Assembly: GCF_017996735.1 (NCBI RefSeq)
Contig: NZ_JAGOGJ010000056.1
Span: forward strand, 1-41,203
Source of the DNA: Niveispirillum sp.
Lineage (GTDB): Bacteria > Pseudomonadota > Alphaproteobacteria > Azospirillales > Azospirillaceae
Direction of reading: 5' to 3'
Length of the DNA stretch: 41,203 nt
Shown: piece after piece, positions 1-8,168 of the stretch
How the letters are laid out: every line of letters starts with the position of its first letter
Position numbering within the stretch: position 1 is the stretch's first letter
Made by a program: the position numbers and the translations under genes
The notes under the pieces: model-generated
The model's input: only the letters and a program-made list of their open reading frames with translations
Databases searched by the model: none
What the model was told of the DNA's origin: nothing

Positions 1-110
1 TCTTCTGCAAACTCAAGGAGTTCAAGCGCATCGCCATGAGAGCTTGCAAAACAGACAAAAGCTTTGAAGCCATGATCTATCTCGCCGCTGCTGTCATCAA
101 TTCGCGCTGA
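1..110 (+). CDS. IS5-family transposase, C-terminal fragment (5' end outside window)
   Basis: The first 110 bases read through in frame from base 3 to a TGA at 108-110. They encode about 35 residues beginning FCKLKEFKRIAMRACKTD and ending in an AAAVINSR-like tail. That tail is typical of the C-terminus of IS5-family DDE transposases (the N-F-F-x-K-L-K-x-F-R-x-I-A-x-R segment). The gene is cut by the window edge, so completeness and activity cannot be judged. Base composition is lower in GC than the operon that follows, as expected for a mobile element. It lies at the downstream end of the minus-strand lipid operon and points towards it. Confidence 0.8.
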   Translation, partial: FCKLKEFKRIAMRACKTDKSFEAMIYLAAAVINSR

Positions 111-124
111 ATCCCCACAGACCC
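1..124 (+). mobile_element. Right end of an IS5-type insertion sequence
   Basis: The element consists of the transposase tail and about 14 further bases ending in CACAGACCC, followed by TAGG. IS427-like members of the IS5 family often insert at CTAG and duplicate TA, and CCC|TAG at 122-127 fits such a junction. The boundary is inferred, because the left end and its matching inverted repeat lie outside the window. Confidence 0.5.
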
Positions 125-260
125 TAGGCCATAGATCGGACAATTGAGTGGGAATGAGGGGCATGTAATCCGGGGCCGTTCTTTGGGCCTCGGCGACTTT
201 CCCGCATGGTACTTGATGCCGGCCTCTCGTCCTGGGTTCGGGAGAAGGTTTCCTGACCGG

Positions 261-277
261 TGTCGGCATCCCCGACA
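261..277 (-). terminator. Weak hairpin 3' of the lipid operon
   Basis: TGTCGG / CCGACA forms a 6-bp stem with a 5-nt loop, 22 nt beyond the stop codon of the last operon gene. There is no T-run after it, so it is only a possible terminator or mRNA 3'-end structure. The rest of 125-298 shows no supportable gene. Confidence 0.25.
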
Positions 278-298
278 GGGGACTGCCGGCGCATCGGG

Positions 299-1216
299 TC
301 AGATGCTGGCGAGGGCGGCTGCCAGTCCGACCAGACCCAGGGAGACGCCGCCATAGACCTCGCTGGCGGGGCGCAACAGTCTGGAACTGGCGCTGGCATG
401 CCGCGCGGTTGCAACAAAGCGCAGCAGTATCAGGGCCAGGACCCCGGCCAGGGCGACGCTGCCCCAGGCCACGATGCGGGGCAGGTCGAGTTCGACCGCC
501 AGGGTCACTGACAGCGCCGCATGCAGGCCAAGCAAGGTCAGGACGGCGGCGATGCAGGCGCGATGGCCGATCATGATCGAATAGGTCTGGTATCCGGCCT
601 GTTCCTCCTGCGGGGTGCGGGTCTTGCGGGCGATTTCCCAGATATAGCCCGGCAGGCTGACCCAAACGACCAGCAGCCAGTGTAACAGGCTGAACAGGGG
701 CAATCCCGCCGGGCGCACCACCAAGGCCAGCAGATAGAAGGCCCCGAACAGACTGACCGGTGCGTGGGTCAGGAAGGCCAGCAGGCGATTATTGCCAATC
801 AGCCCCGGCAGGTAGAACCATTTCCCCATCAGGAAGGCGAAGGCGAACATCGCCAGGAATTCCGGCAACGCCGCCGGCCAGCACAGGTTCAGCACCACCA
901 TCAGGGCCACGCACAGGTGCCGCAGCCAGACCAGATCGTCGAAGCCGACCCGTCCGGATGGCAGCGGGCGCAGCGGAAAGAAACGGCGGTCGGTTTCGGC
1001 GTCCTTGAACTCGTCACACAGCCGGTAATACAGCATGATCAGCAAATAGGTCACCGCCCCCACCCAGAAGGTGGCGTCGATGGTCAGCACCGGCAGACCG
1101 TGGAGCGCCCGTGCGGGCCAGAACACCGTCAGCGTGCTCAGCACCGCCACACCGATGCGTGAGACGGGCGGAAACATTTCCGTCAGATAGATCCACCATC
1201 GAAGCAGCCGTCCCAT
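299..1216 (-). CDS. UbiA-superfamily membrane prenyltransferase-like protein (copy 1)
   Basis: A 305-residue, very hydrophobic protein with about eight or nine membrane segments. UbiA enzymes move a prenyl diphosphate onto an acceptor inside the membrane. The first Asp-rich motif is recognisable as D68-E-F-K-D72-x3-D76, followed by RPLPSGRV. The second motif is altered: it reads RKTRTPQEE then YQTYS, with Glu where Asp is usual. ATG at 1216 is chosen over an upstream in-frame start because GGGAGG sits 6-7 nt before it and because the N-terminus then aligns with the paralogue at 6003-6974 (WIYLxEMFP). It is the last gene of the operon, 10 nt after the phosphatidyltransferase. The substrate is unknown. 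The altered motifs mean it need not be a classical quinone prenyltransferase. Confidence 0.75.
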   Translation of the reverse strand: MGRLLRWWIYLTEMFPPVSRIGVAVLSTLTVFWPARALHGLPVLTIDATFWVGAVTYLLIMLYYRLCDEFKDAETDRRFFPLRPLPSGRVGFDDLVWLRHLCVALMVVLNLCWPAALPEFLAMFAFAFLMGKWFYLPGLIGNNRLLAFLTHAPVSLFGAFYLLALVVRPAGLPLFSLLHWLLVVWVSLPGYIWEIARKTRTPQEEQAGYQTYSIMIGHRACIAAVLTLLGLHAALSVTLAVELDLPRIVAWGSVALAGVLALILLRFVATARHASASSRLLRPASEVYGGVSLGLVGLAAALASI

Positions 1217-1226
1217 GGGGGCCTCC

Positions 1227-1871
1227 CTACGCGGCCAGACAGAAAAATGTGGCACTGGTTGCACCGATCGCGCCCAGCATCAGACCCGGATGATGTGGTT
1301 TCCAGTAATCGGCGCGGTGCAGCATCAGCGCGGCGTACACCAGCAGGACCAAGCCCAGCACCGGCCGCGCCAGGTCCGGTCCCGCCAACCCGTGCAGCGG
1401 GTAATACCCGGCGGCGACAAAGGCGGCCCAGAAGACCGGCATGCCCAGATAGGCCAGTTTCCCGGACCGGTCGGCTGTCTGCACCTCGATATTGCCGATG
1501 CTGTTGAAAACCGACAGGCGGATCAGGCCGGCGGCGATGAAGATCGCCAGGATGGCCAGCGCCCAGGGGGTGTCGAAACCCATGAGATGGAACCAGGCGG
1601 CCGGCGTGATCAGGTAGATGAACACATCGATGAAACTGTCCAGATAGCGCCCGAAATCCCGCGCCATGCCATGGCGCCGGGCCAGGACCCCGTCGAAGGC
1701 ATCGCACAGCACCGCCAGAAACAGCAGGCCCAGTGCCAGTTCGACCTGACGATGGGCAATGGCCAGCAAGGACTTCAAGGCCAGCAGCAGCCCGCCCAGT
1801 GTGACGGCATCCACCCAATTCAGACGGACGATGAAGCGGCTCTTCGGTGGCGGTGACGGCATGGGTTTCAT
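1227..1871 (-). CDS. CDP-alcohol phosphatidyltransferase (phosphatidylserine-synthase-like)
   Basis: A 214-residue membrane protein with the complete CDP-alcohol phosphatidyltransferase signature at residues 57-82: D57-x2-D60-G-x2-A64-R65-x8-G74-x3-D78-x3-D82. These enzymes displace CMP from a CDP-lipid with an alcohol such as serine, inositol or glycerol phosphate. About six membrane helices surround the motif. The ATG at 1871 overlaps the TGA of the CarS-like gene (ATGA), so it is preferred to a GTG eight codons upstream. A decarboxylase for serine phospholipids two genes upstream makes serine the likeliest head-group donor, which would give a phosphatidylserine- or archaetidylserine-like product. 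The acceptor lipid is not known, and other head groups remain possible. Confidence 0.8.
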   Translation of the reverse strand: MKPMPSPPPKSRFIVRLNWVDAVTLGGLLLALKSLLAIAHRQVELALGLLFLAVLCDAFDGVLARRHGMARDFGRYLDSFIDVFIYLITPAAWFHLMGFDTPWALAILAIFIAAGLIRLSVFNSIGNIEVQTADRSGKLAYLGMPVFWAAFVAAGYYPLHGLAGPDLARPVLGLVLLVYAALMLHRADYWKPHHPGLMLGAIGATSATFFCLAA

Positions 1872-2452
1872 AGCGGTGCCGCCCGCAATTTGCACAGGAA
1901 CAACAGATAGTTCACCGCCAGATGCAGCAGGGTGAAGGCCACCACCCCCGTCAGCACGAAGGTGATGGTCATGCGGCTGAAGGGAAAGAGCAGCAGCAGG
2001 CAGCCGAAAACGGAATCCGCCTGATCCAGAAGGATGTGGGGCAGGGCCCCCGCCTGCCCGGGCCGGATGTTGCGCCGGCGTTTCAGAAAGCTGTTAGGCA
2101 GTTCGAACAGGCTGTAGCCCAGGCCGTACAGGATTCCGTAGAACGGTGCCCCGTGGGTGGAGAAATCCAGGACGGCATAGGGCGCCAGGCCCGGCGCCAG
2201 GGCCAACAGCCCCATCAGCGTGTAGCATCCCAGGATGCTGAACAGGATCATGCAGACCAGACCGCGCCAGGTCTTGTTGTCGCCGAAGATCCGGGCGCCC
2301 CGCCAACTGCGGCCGCCATCCAGCGGGCGGGCCAGCCAGGGCCACAGGCCCCAGCGCACCACCAGCATGTGCGCGCTGCCCGCGATCACAGCCGGCAGAG
2401 CGCATAGCAACAGGGCTATGAACAGGTCCGGTGGAGCGGTCAGGGGCGCCAT
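1868..2452 (-). CDS. CDP-archaeol synthase (CarS/DUF46)-family cytidylyltransferase homologue
   Basis: A 194-residue integral membrane protein. Three blocks identify the CarS/DUF46 family: GDNKTWRG (57-64), LPNSFLKRR (118-126) and DQADS (143-147). Archaeal CarS uses CTP and unsaturated archaetidic acid to make CDP-archaeol. It is distantly related to bacterial CdsA, which makes CDP-diacylglycerol. The ATG at 2452 has AGGAG 7 nt before it and overlaps the decarboxylase gene by 13 nt. Its 3' end overlaps the next gene by 4 nt. Lying between a Psd and a CDP-alcohol transferase, it plausibly supplies the CDP-lipid for head-group attachment. It could act on diacyl, ether or other phospholipids, and the archaeal-lipid assignment is by homology only. 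Confidence 0.75.
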   Translation of the reverse strand: MAPLTAPPDLFIALLLCALPAVIAGSAHMLVVRWGLWPWLARPLDGGRSWRGARIFGDNKTWRGLVCMILFSILGCYTLMGLLALAPGLAPYAVLDFSTHGAPFYGILYGLGYSLFELPNSFLKRRRNIRPGQAGALPHILLDQADSVFGCLLLLFPFSRMTITFVLTGVVAFTLLHLAVNYLLFLCKLRAAPL

Positions 2453-3297
2453 AGCGTTTCTCCTACCCGGATGCGGGGAGATTCCGGATCGTCCGGCCGG
2501 ATCGTGGTCAGGTCGGGGGAGGCGAAGACGAGGATGACGGTCGATCCCATCTCAAAACAGCCAAGTTCCGCGCCCTTGGCCACCGTCACCGGTGGGACGA
2601 AGGTTTGTGACGGTCCGGATGCCTCGCGATGGTCGGTCAGCAGGGCACCCAGGCGCGGGTCCAGCATGATGCGTGCCCGGCCGATAAGGGTGGCACCCAC
2701 GGCGATCAGGTAGAACGGCCCCTGGGCGCTGTCAGCGCGCAGCACCAGACGCTCGTTGCGGCAATAGACGCGGTCGCAGGTGGCGATGGCCTCGCGATTG
2801 GTGGTCAGCAGATCGCCCGGCAGACGGTGGATGCGGCTCACACGCATGTCGCAGGGCGCGTGAAAACGGTGATAGTCGGCCGGCGACAGGTAGATCGTCG
2901 CATAGTGCCCGTCCTGCCAGCCCACGGTTTCGCCCAGCAAGTCGTCCAGGGCGTAATGCCGTCCCTTCACCTGCATCATCAGGCCATGATCCAGCCGGCC
3001 CCGGGCGCAGAGATAGCCATCGGCCGGGGCGACGATGCCCTCGGCCAGGGGTCTGGCTCCGGGCTTCAGCGGCCGGGTGAAGAAGGCGTTGAAATTGGCG
3101 ATGGGGCCGGGGCCCAGATCAAAATCCTCGGTCCGGATGCCGAAGCTGCGGCAATAGGCGCGGATGATGCGGGCAAGCAGCCATTGTGGCAGGCGGTTCG
3201 TGTCCGCCAGATATCCGAACCAGCGCGCCACGCTGCGCTGGTCGGCGAAGCGCTGGAACCAGGGTCGGGTGACCAGATGGTTGATGGTGCCGATCAT
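2440..3297 (-). CDS. psd: Phosphatidylserine decarboxylase proenzyme
   Basis: A 285-residue Psd. These proenzymes cleave themselves to create a pyruvoyl group and decarboxylate phosphatidylserine to phosphatidylethanolamine at the membrane. The self-cleavage motif is present as M-G251-S252-T (usually LGST). The catalytic Asp/His blocks APADG and YHRFHAP are also present. The length and N-terminal part match the long proteobacterial (E. coli-like) form. Many alphaproteobacteria carry a shorter housekeeping Psd of about 215-235 residues. I infer from this, and from its operon, that it is a specialised second copy. The start overlaps the upstream dikinase stop as ATGA. It probably acts with the CarS-like and CDP-alcohol transferase proteins encoded just downstream. 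Confidence 0.88.
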   Translation of the reverse strand: MIGTINHLVTRPWFQRFADQRSVARWFGYLADTNRLPQWLLARIIRAYCRSFGIRTEDFDLGPGPIANFNAFFTRPLKPGARPLAEGIVAPADGYLCARGRLDHGLMMQVKGRHYALDDLLGETVGWQDGHYATIYLSPADYHRFHAPCDMRVSRIHRLPGDLLTTNREAIATCDRVYCRNERLVLRADSAQGPFYLIAVGATLIGRARIMLDPRLGALLTDHREASGPSQTFVPPVTVAKGAELGCFEMGSTVILVFASPDLTTIRPDDPESPRIRVGETLWRP

Positions 3298-6002
3298 GCC
3301 GCCGTCTCGCTTGCCGTGATGACGGAGGGGGTGACCAGCCGCTCGACCGTACCGGTACCGCCATCCAGCCGCACATGGCCGCCGTCACGCAGCCAGCTTG
3401 TTGCCCCCTTGACGCCGACCACGGTGGGAATGCCCAACTCGCGCCCGATGATGGCGGTATGCGACAGCAGCGATCCCTTTTCGGCGATGATGCCGGCCGC
3501 CTGCGTCATCAGGAACACCCAGCCCGGGTCGGTCATGCGGGTGACCAGGATCTGCCCGCTGACCCGCTGGCTGAGTTCGGGGGCGTCAAGCGCCAGGGTT
3601 GCCGCCTCCACCATCCCGCGCGACACACCCAGGCCCTGGCGCCGCACGGGACCGTCATCCCCGTCCTCATGACCGGCCCTGGCATAGTGGCGCAGGTCGG
3701 GTTCCTGTCCCGGTGGAAAGATCAGCCGGTCCGGCATGTCCTGATAGGCCGACTGCGCCGCCGCCTCGCGCCGTCGCACCGTCACCAGGGCGCGGCGGTC
3801 GCCGTGGTTTGCGTCGCGGGCGAAGGCGCGCAGTTCATCAAGGCGCAGGGTGAAGACATCGTCGGGATTGTCCAGCAGCCCGGCGGCCTGCATGCGCCGG
3901 CCCAGCGCGTGGAACATCTCCTTCACGGTACCGAAGGCACGGGCGCGGTTGATGCGCATGGCCTCGCGGTCCCGCACGGCCTGCCGCGCCCGGGTCAGCA
4001 GCCGGCCCATGATCCAGCGGCGCAGCGGGCGGCGACGCAGGGCCTTGTCCAGACGTCCCTCGGCGGCCGTGCGAATGGCCCGCTGTCGCTCGCGAAGGCT
4101 GTCCGCATCGTGCGGACTGGCCAACTGGTTCTGCATCAGGCTGGCCAGAAGGTCGGGCCGCATGCGCAGGGTCGGCCGCTCCAGCTTCAGTTCCTCCAGC
4201 GTGCGGTCGCCGAATTCCCGCAGATAATCAGCCCAGGCATCCCGGAATTCGGGCGGCACCGCCGCGTCCCCCTGATTGATACGGGCCGCAACCTCGGCGG
4301 CGGGGCGTGTGAACAGGGATTGCAGCGCCGGATCGGCCTTGATGCGGCGCTTCAGGGACAGCAGGGCCAGGAAGGGCGCTTCCGATGCCAGCCCCTCGAT
4401 GCCGCACAACAGATCGTTGCCCAGTTCCGCATCGGCGCCGGGCAGGGTGGCCAGTTGCCGGCGCAGCAGATCATGGAATTTCATGGCGAAATAATCATTG
4501 ACGATGGTGGGGGCCCAGGCCGCGAACAGGCTGGCGGACCGCTGCTCGAAAAAGCTCCAGATCGCCGCCGTCTCCTGGCGGTCGATATCGTCGACGAAAC
4601 GCCGCAGGCCGTGCAATTCCGCCTGGAACACAGATGCCAGACGGTGATTGTTGCGCCGATACCCCACCACCAGACGCAGCAGGCGCAGGCCGGAACGGAT
4701 CTGCACCGCAATCCCCGGCCGGGTTATGGGCCAGGGAAGGCTGGCCAGACCCAGAAAATCCTGCCAGGCACGCTGGCTGGCAACGCTGGTCAGGACCTGG
4801 GTCATGATGCGTCGGGCATTGTCCAGGCGGTAATAGACACGGCCGTTCAGATGCGCCAGCAGGTTCTCAAACACCTCCGCATGGCGTGCGATCCAGCCGG
4901 CCGGGATGCCGAAGGCGCGGGCCGCCCCGGCAAAGACGTGGCGATAGGCGAGGCGGGCAAAGTCAAAGCCCAGCGGCAGGGTCACGCCGGGATAGGATTC
5001 GATGATGTTGGCATTGTCCAGAATGACCCAGTCGGCGGACGCCGCCATGTCCAGCGTGGTGATGGGGCGGGCTTGCAGCAGGAACAGCGTCCCTGTGGCA
5101 TCGAAGGCGAATTCGATATCCTGCGGGCATCCCTGACGGCGTTCCAGGTCCAGCGCCAGATCGGCCAGCCGCCGCACCTCCTCATCGCTCAGCACGGCGG
5201 CGGCGCGCTGCTCGCCCGTGACGGGAACGGCCCGCAGGCCCCAGGGGGCAGCGGGATCGGGGTCCAGTCGTGTATCCTTCACCGTCACGGCGCGATGGAT
5301 GCGCCGGCTGTCGCGGGCGATGAAATAATGGTCGCTGTCGGCCCGGTCCGCCACGACGCCTTCACCCAGGCCATAAGCGGCGGCCACCACGATCTCGTTC
5401 AGGTTGCCGCCGGTATTCATGCTGAACACCACGCCGGCACGGGCCGCCGGCACCATTTGCTGCACCACCACGGCGATGCCTTCCTCCTGGGCGGCCAACC
5501 CGCGACGGTGCCGGTAATGCAGAGTCCGGGCGCCGTAGAGCGAGGCGATGCAGGCACGCATACGTTCCAGCAGGTCGGCCTCGCCCACATGCAGATAGGT
5601 GTCCAACTGCCCGGCGAAGCTGTCCTTGCCGCCATCCTCGGTCATGGCGGAACTGCGCACCGCACAACGGTATCCCGGCCCGAACCGGTCCCGGCATCGG
5701 GCCAGGGTGTCCGCCGCCAGGGCGGGGTCCATCGGATGGTCCAGGATCCAGCCGCCGATGGTTTTCGCGGCATCCTCGCACTGCGCCGGATCGTCCAGGT
5801 CGGTCGCCTTCAGGCGGGCGGCGATACGATCGCTGAGCGGTTCCAGCCAGGAGGCCACCGCGGTGGCGGGCAGCACCAGGAAGGGCGGAACGGGCAGGCC
5901 CCAATCGACCAGACGCAGCAGGGAAAGGCCCTTGCCGCCGCACGCCGTGTGCATTGCCCTGTCGGCCTGCAACGCCTCCCGGTCGTGAAGTCGCCAGGTC
6001 AT
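3294..6002 (-). CDS. RPH-like dikinase: PPDK-type ATP-grasp plus PEP-utiliser His domain (copy 1)
   Basis: A 902-residue soluble protein. Residues ~20-330 are a PEP-synthase/PPDK ATP-binding domain, with GGKG near the start, a VRSSAMTEDG block and a closing LLQARPITTL. A long middle region without recognisable motifs follows. The C-terminus is a swivelling phosphohistidine domain, GSLLSH848TAIIGREL then LDGGTGTVERL. It lacks the C-terminal TIM barrel that binds PEP/pyruvate, so it is not a true PEP synthase. The layout and length match rifampicin phosphotransferases and PigC-like enzymes, which split ATP to AMP and Pi and phosphorylate or activate a small substrate bound by the middle domain. 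Its ATG directly abuts the TAA of the UbiA gene upstream. The substrate is unknown; a lipid alcohol or head group is inferred from context. Confidence 0.78.
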   Translation of the reverse strand: MTWRLHDREALQADRAMHTACGGKGLSLLRLVDWGLPVPPFLVLPATAVASWLEPLSDRIAARLKATDLDDPAQCEDAAKTIGGWILDHPMDPALAADTLARCRDRFGPGYRCAVRSSAMTEDGGKDSFAGQLDTYLHVGEADLLERMRACIASLYGARTLHYRHRRGLAAQEEGIAVVVQQMVPAARAGVVFSMNTGGNLNEIVVAAAYGLGEGVVADRADSDHYFIARDSRRIHRAVTVKDTRLDPDPAAPWGLRAVPVTGEQRAAAVLSDEEVRRLADLALDLERRQGCPQDIEFAFDATGTLFLLQARPITTLDMAASADWVILDNANIIESYPGVTLPLGFDFARLAYRHVFAGAARAFGIPAGWIARHAEVFENLLAHLNGRVYYRLDNARRIMTQVLTSVASQRAWQDFLGLASLPWPITRPGIAVQIRSGLRLLRLVVGYRRNNHRLASVFQAELHGLRRFVDDIDRQETAAIWSFFEQRSASLFAAWAPTIVNDYFAMKFHDLLRRQLATLPGADAELGNDLLCGIEGLASEAPFLALLSLKRRIKADPALQSLFTRPAAEVAARINQGDAAVPPEFRDAWADYLREFGDRTLEELKLERPTLRMRPDLLASLMQNQLASPHDADSLRERQRAIRTAAEGRLDKALRRRPLRRWIMGRLLTRARQAVRDREAMRINRARAFGTVKEMFHALGRRMQAAGLLDNPDDVFTLRLDELRAFARDANHGDRRALVTVRRREAAAQSAYQDMPDRLIFPPGQEPDLRHYARAGHEDGDDGPVRRQGLGVSRGMVEAATLALDAPELSQRVSGQILVTRMTDPGWVFLMTQAAGIIAEKGSLLSHTAIIGRELGIPTVVGVKGATSWLRDGGHVRLDGGTGTVERLVTPSVITASETAA

Positions 6003-6974
6003 TTACAGGCTCCAGCCGAAAAGAATGACGGTGCGCTGCGTGAAAAGCTGCACAAGGAACAGGCCGAACATCAGCCCCGCCGCCGTCTCCGTGGCTGTGC
6101 GGATGTGATTGTTGGCGGCGGTGGGCCGCACGATGAAACGGATGCAAACGGCGGCATGGCCCAGCGCCGCCAGCCCGATAGCCCAGAAGGTCCATGTGGC
6201 AAAGTCCAGGGCCAGCACCAGACGCATCAGCAGCCCCGCCGTCAACGCCATGAAGATCAGCGGCATCAGGCAGGCGCGGCGCGGTCCCAGCAGGCTGGAA
6301 TAGGTCACATAGGCGGTTTCCTGCTCCGGCGCGCGGATCTTGCGTGAGGTTTCCCAGGCGCTGACGGGGAAAAAGAAGGCGAACAGCGGCAGCAGCCATT
6401 GGGCATCCAGCGCCGGGGGTGGCGCGCCCGTCAGGGCATGCAAGGCATTGGCGATGACATAGGCGTTGACGAACAGACCCAGCGGCTGATGGGTGGTGAA
6501 GGACAGCAGCAGGTTGCTGCGGTGGCGCTCTTCCAGGAAGAACCACTTGAAGGACAGCCAGGCGAAGATGTGCATGGCAAGGAAGGGCCAGACCAGCCAC
6601 CCCTCCCGCAGGTTGAGTGCCAGGCCCAGCCCCATGGACACGGCCCCCAGGGTTATCAGATCGACCGCATGCACGGCCCCCCGGGGAAAGGGACGGTGGG
6701 GAAACAGGACCCGGTCCAGTTCCCTGTCCTTGAACTCGTCATAGATCCGCATGGTCAGGCTCATGCCGAAATAGGCGATGAAGCCCGTGACCGCGACCGG
6801 CCCGATGACCAGGGAGGTTGCACCGGCCTGTGCCTGCAGGCAGCCATAGAGGCCCAGGAAAGAGGCCAGCAGCAGCGGCAGATGCTTGCCGAGGGGGAAC
6901 ATCTCCCGCAGATAGATCCAGAGGCGGTAGGGCATGACGGCAGACGGCAAGGTGGCAGGGTCGGCGGCAGACAT
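6003..6974 (-). CDS. UbiA-superfamily membrane prenyltransferase-like protein (copy 2)
   Basis: A 323-residue membrane protein paralogous to the one at 299-1216. The first motif is D79-E-F-K-D83-x3-D87 followed by PHRPFPRG. The second is RKIRAPEQE with YVTYSSLLG, again with Glu in place of the usual Asp. About nine hydrophobic segments are visible. The start at 6974 has GGAG 7 nt upstream. It lies 18 nt after the GNAT gene and directly abuts the dikinase gene. Two divergent copies in one operon suggest either two successive prenyl or alkyl transfers, or a heteromeric membrane enzyme. The donor and acceptor cannot be read from the sequence. Confidence 0.75.
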   Translation of the reverse strand: MSAADPATLPSAVMPYRLWIYLREMFPLGKHLPLLLASFLGLYGCLQAQAGATSLVIGPVAVTGFIAYFGMSLTMRIYDEFKDRELDRVLFPHRPFPRGAVHAVDLITLGAVSMGLGLALNLREGWLVWPFLAMHIFAWLSFKWFFLEERHRSNLLLSFTTHQPLGLFVNAYVIANALHALTGAPPPALDAQWLLPLFAFFFPVSAWETSRKIRAPEQETAYVTYSSLLGPRRACLMPLIFMALTAGLLMRLVLALDFATWTFWAIGLAALGHAAVCIRFIVRPTAANNHIRTATETAAGLMFGLFLVQLFTQRTVILFGWSL

Positions 6975-6992
6975 CGGCTTCTCCGGTCTGGA

Positions 6993-8168
6993 TCAGGTCA
7001 GCAGGCGTTCGTACAGGGTGTATTCGCGACGTGCGGTGGCCCAGGGGCGGGTGAAGGCGATGTTGGGCGAGCCGTCGCGCAGCAGCGCCACGATGACGCG
7101 GCGATAGCGGGGCTGGTCGAAGATCCGCAGCGAACCATGGTGATAGATCGCCTGGCCCAGGGCCAGCGGCCGGCCAAGGCGGCGGCGGCCCAGCAGGGCA
7201 GCCTGCCTGATTTCACGATAAGGCACGCCGATCTGGTAGGCCGTGGCCACCGAGCCCCGTCGCGCATGGCGCAGGAAGCGCAGCCGGTCCAGCCAGACAC
7301 CCGGCCCGCTTGTATGGCCCCGCATGGCGCGCAAGGCGGCGTCCAGATCCTTCAGTACGATGCTGAACCCGACGCGGGTCCCGGCCGGATCCAGGACGAA
7401 GCAACTGGCATCGCGATCCACCAGCAGCGGCAGACGGGCGTAATGATCGCGGAAGCGTTCCCATGACAGCGTGACGAAGCCCGGCATCTGACCATAGCTG
7501 GCGTTGATCAGGGTCCAGGTATGGTGCAGCGCTTCCTCGGTGCCGCAGGTGTTATAGTCCGCGAAGCGGTATCCCAGGGCCTTGGCGTCGGCATAATCAG
7601 TGGCGGCTGCCGCCGCGGCAGCAGCCGCTGCCGACAGGTCCATGTCATGACTTTCCCAGCGATGCAGCGGCGCGAAGCCCAGCGCGTCGAAATGACCGCC
7701 GTAATAGGCGGGGTTGCGCGGTTCCCCGATGAAGGGCGGCAGATCGAAGCCGCCGGTCTGGCAGCGATAGCTGTTGAAGATCGAGAAATCCATGGGGGCC
7801 AGCACCCGCGTCGCCCCTTGTGCTGTCAGCCATTCCACCCCGGCATCGATCAGCAGCCGGGCGATGTCCGGATCATCCTCCGCCTCATACAGGCCCAGGC
7901 ACGCCTCTCCCCGGTCCGGCCCGCCGGTGGGATGCATCGCGGCGATGCGTCCGGCCACCGGGCCATCGGCGCCATCGCGCACCATCCAGGTCGCCACCGC
8001 CTGATCCGTCAGCCAGGGATTGCTGGCGGGTTCCAGCAGGGCCAGTTCCTGGGCCAGGGGACGCGGCAGGTGCCGGGTGTTGCGCGCATTCATGGCGGTG
8101 CCGAACGCGGCAAAGGCATTGCGCGCGGCGCTGTCGGCAAGGTCGATGCGTTCCAGCCGCAGGCTCAT
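6993..8168 (-). CDS. GNAT-fold acyltransferase-like protein
   Basis: A 391-residue protein. The N-terminal half resembles YghO-like members of the acyl-CoA N-acyltransferase (GNAT) superfamily. It has GRIAAMHP, then an acidic LGLYEAEDDPDIA strand-loop, LLxAGxEWLxxxGA and a PMDFSIFNS block, followed by FDLPPFIGEPRNPAYY and a phenylalanine-rich GF turn. A ten-residue alanine run (~184-193) links it to a second, weaker GNAT-like half. This looks like a double-GNAT protein, as in enzymes that transfer acyl or aminoacyl groups from CoA, ACP or tRNA. The ATG overlaps the stop of the upstream dikinase (ATGA). Within this operon it could acylate an amine made by the aminotransferase fusion; that role is inferred. 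Confidence 0.65.
   Translation of the reverse strand: MSLRLERIDLADSAARNAFAAFGTAMNARNTRHLPRPLAQELALLEPASNPWLTDQAVATWMVRDGADGPVAGRIAAMHPTGGPDRGEACLGLYEAEDDPDIARLLIDAGVEWLTAQGATRVLAPMDFSIFNSYRCQTGGFDLPPFIGEPRNPAYYGGHFDALGFAPLHRWESHDMDLSAAAAAAAAAATDYADAKALGYRFADYNTCGTEEALHHTWTLINASYGQMPGFVTLSWERFRDHYARLPLLVDRDASCFVLDPAGTRVGFSIVLKDLDAALRAMRGHTSGPGVWLDRLRFLRHARRGSVATAYQIGVPYREIRQAALLGRRRLGRPLALGQAIYHHGSLRIFDQPRYRRVIVALLRDGSPNIAFTRPWATARREYTLYERLLT

Noticed and set aside
124..417. A 97-codon minus-strand frame ending next to the IS element
   Set aside because: It overlaps the 3' end of the UbiA gene in another frame and has no ribosome-binding site. The sequence looks like noise.
3375..6347. A 990-codon open frame on the plus strand
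   Set aside because: It lies antisense to the first dikinase and the second UbiA gene. Its translation is Gln/Gly/His-rich without domains, typical of a mirror frame in GC-rich DNA, while the minus strand shows clear family motifs.
299..6974. A full archaeol (isoprenoid ether lipid) pathway
   Set aside because: No geranylgeranylglyceryl phosphate synthase or geranylgeranyl reductase is present, and the UbiA motifs are altered. Only partial similarity can be claimed.
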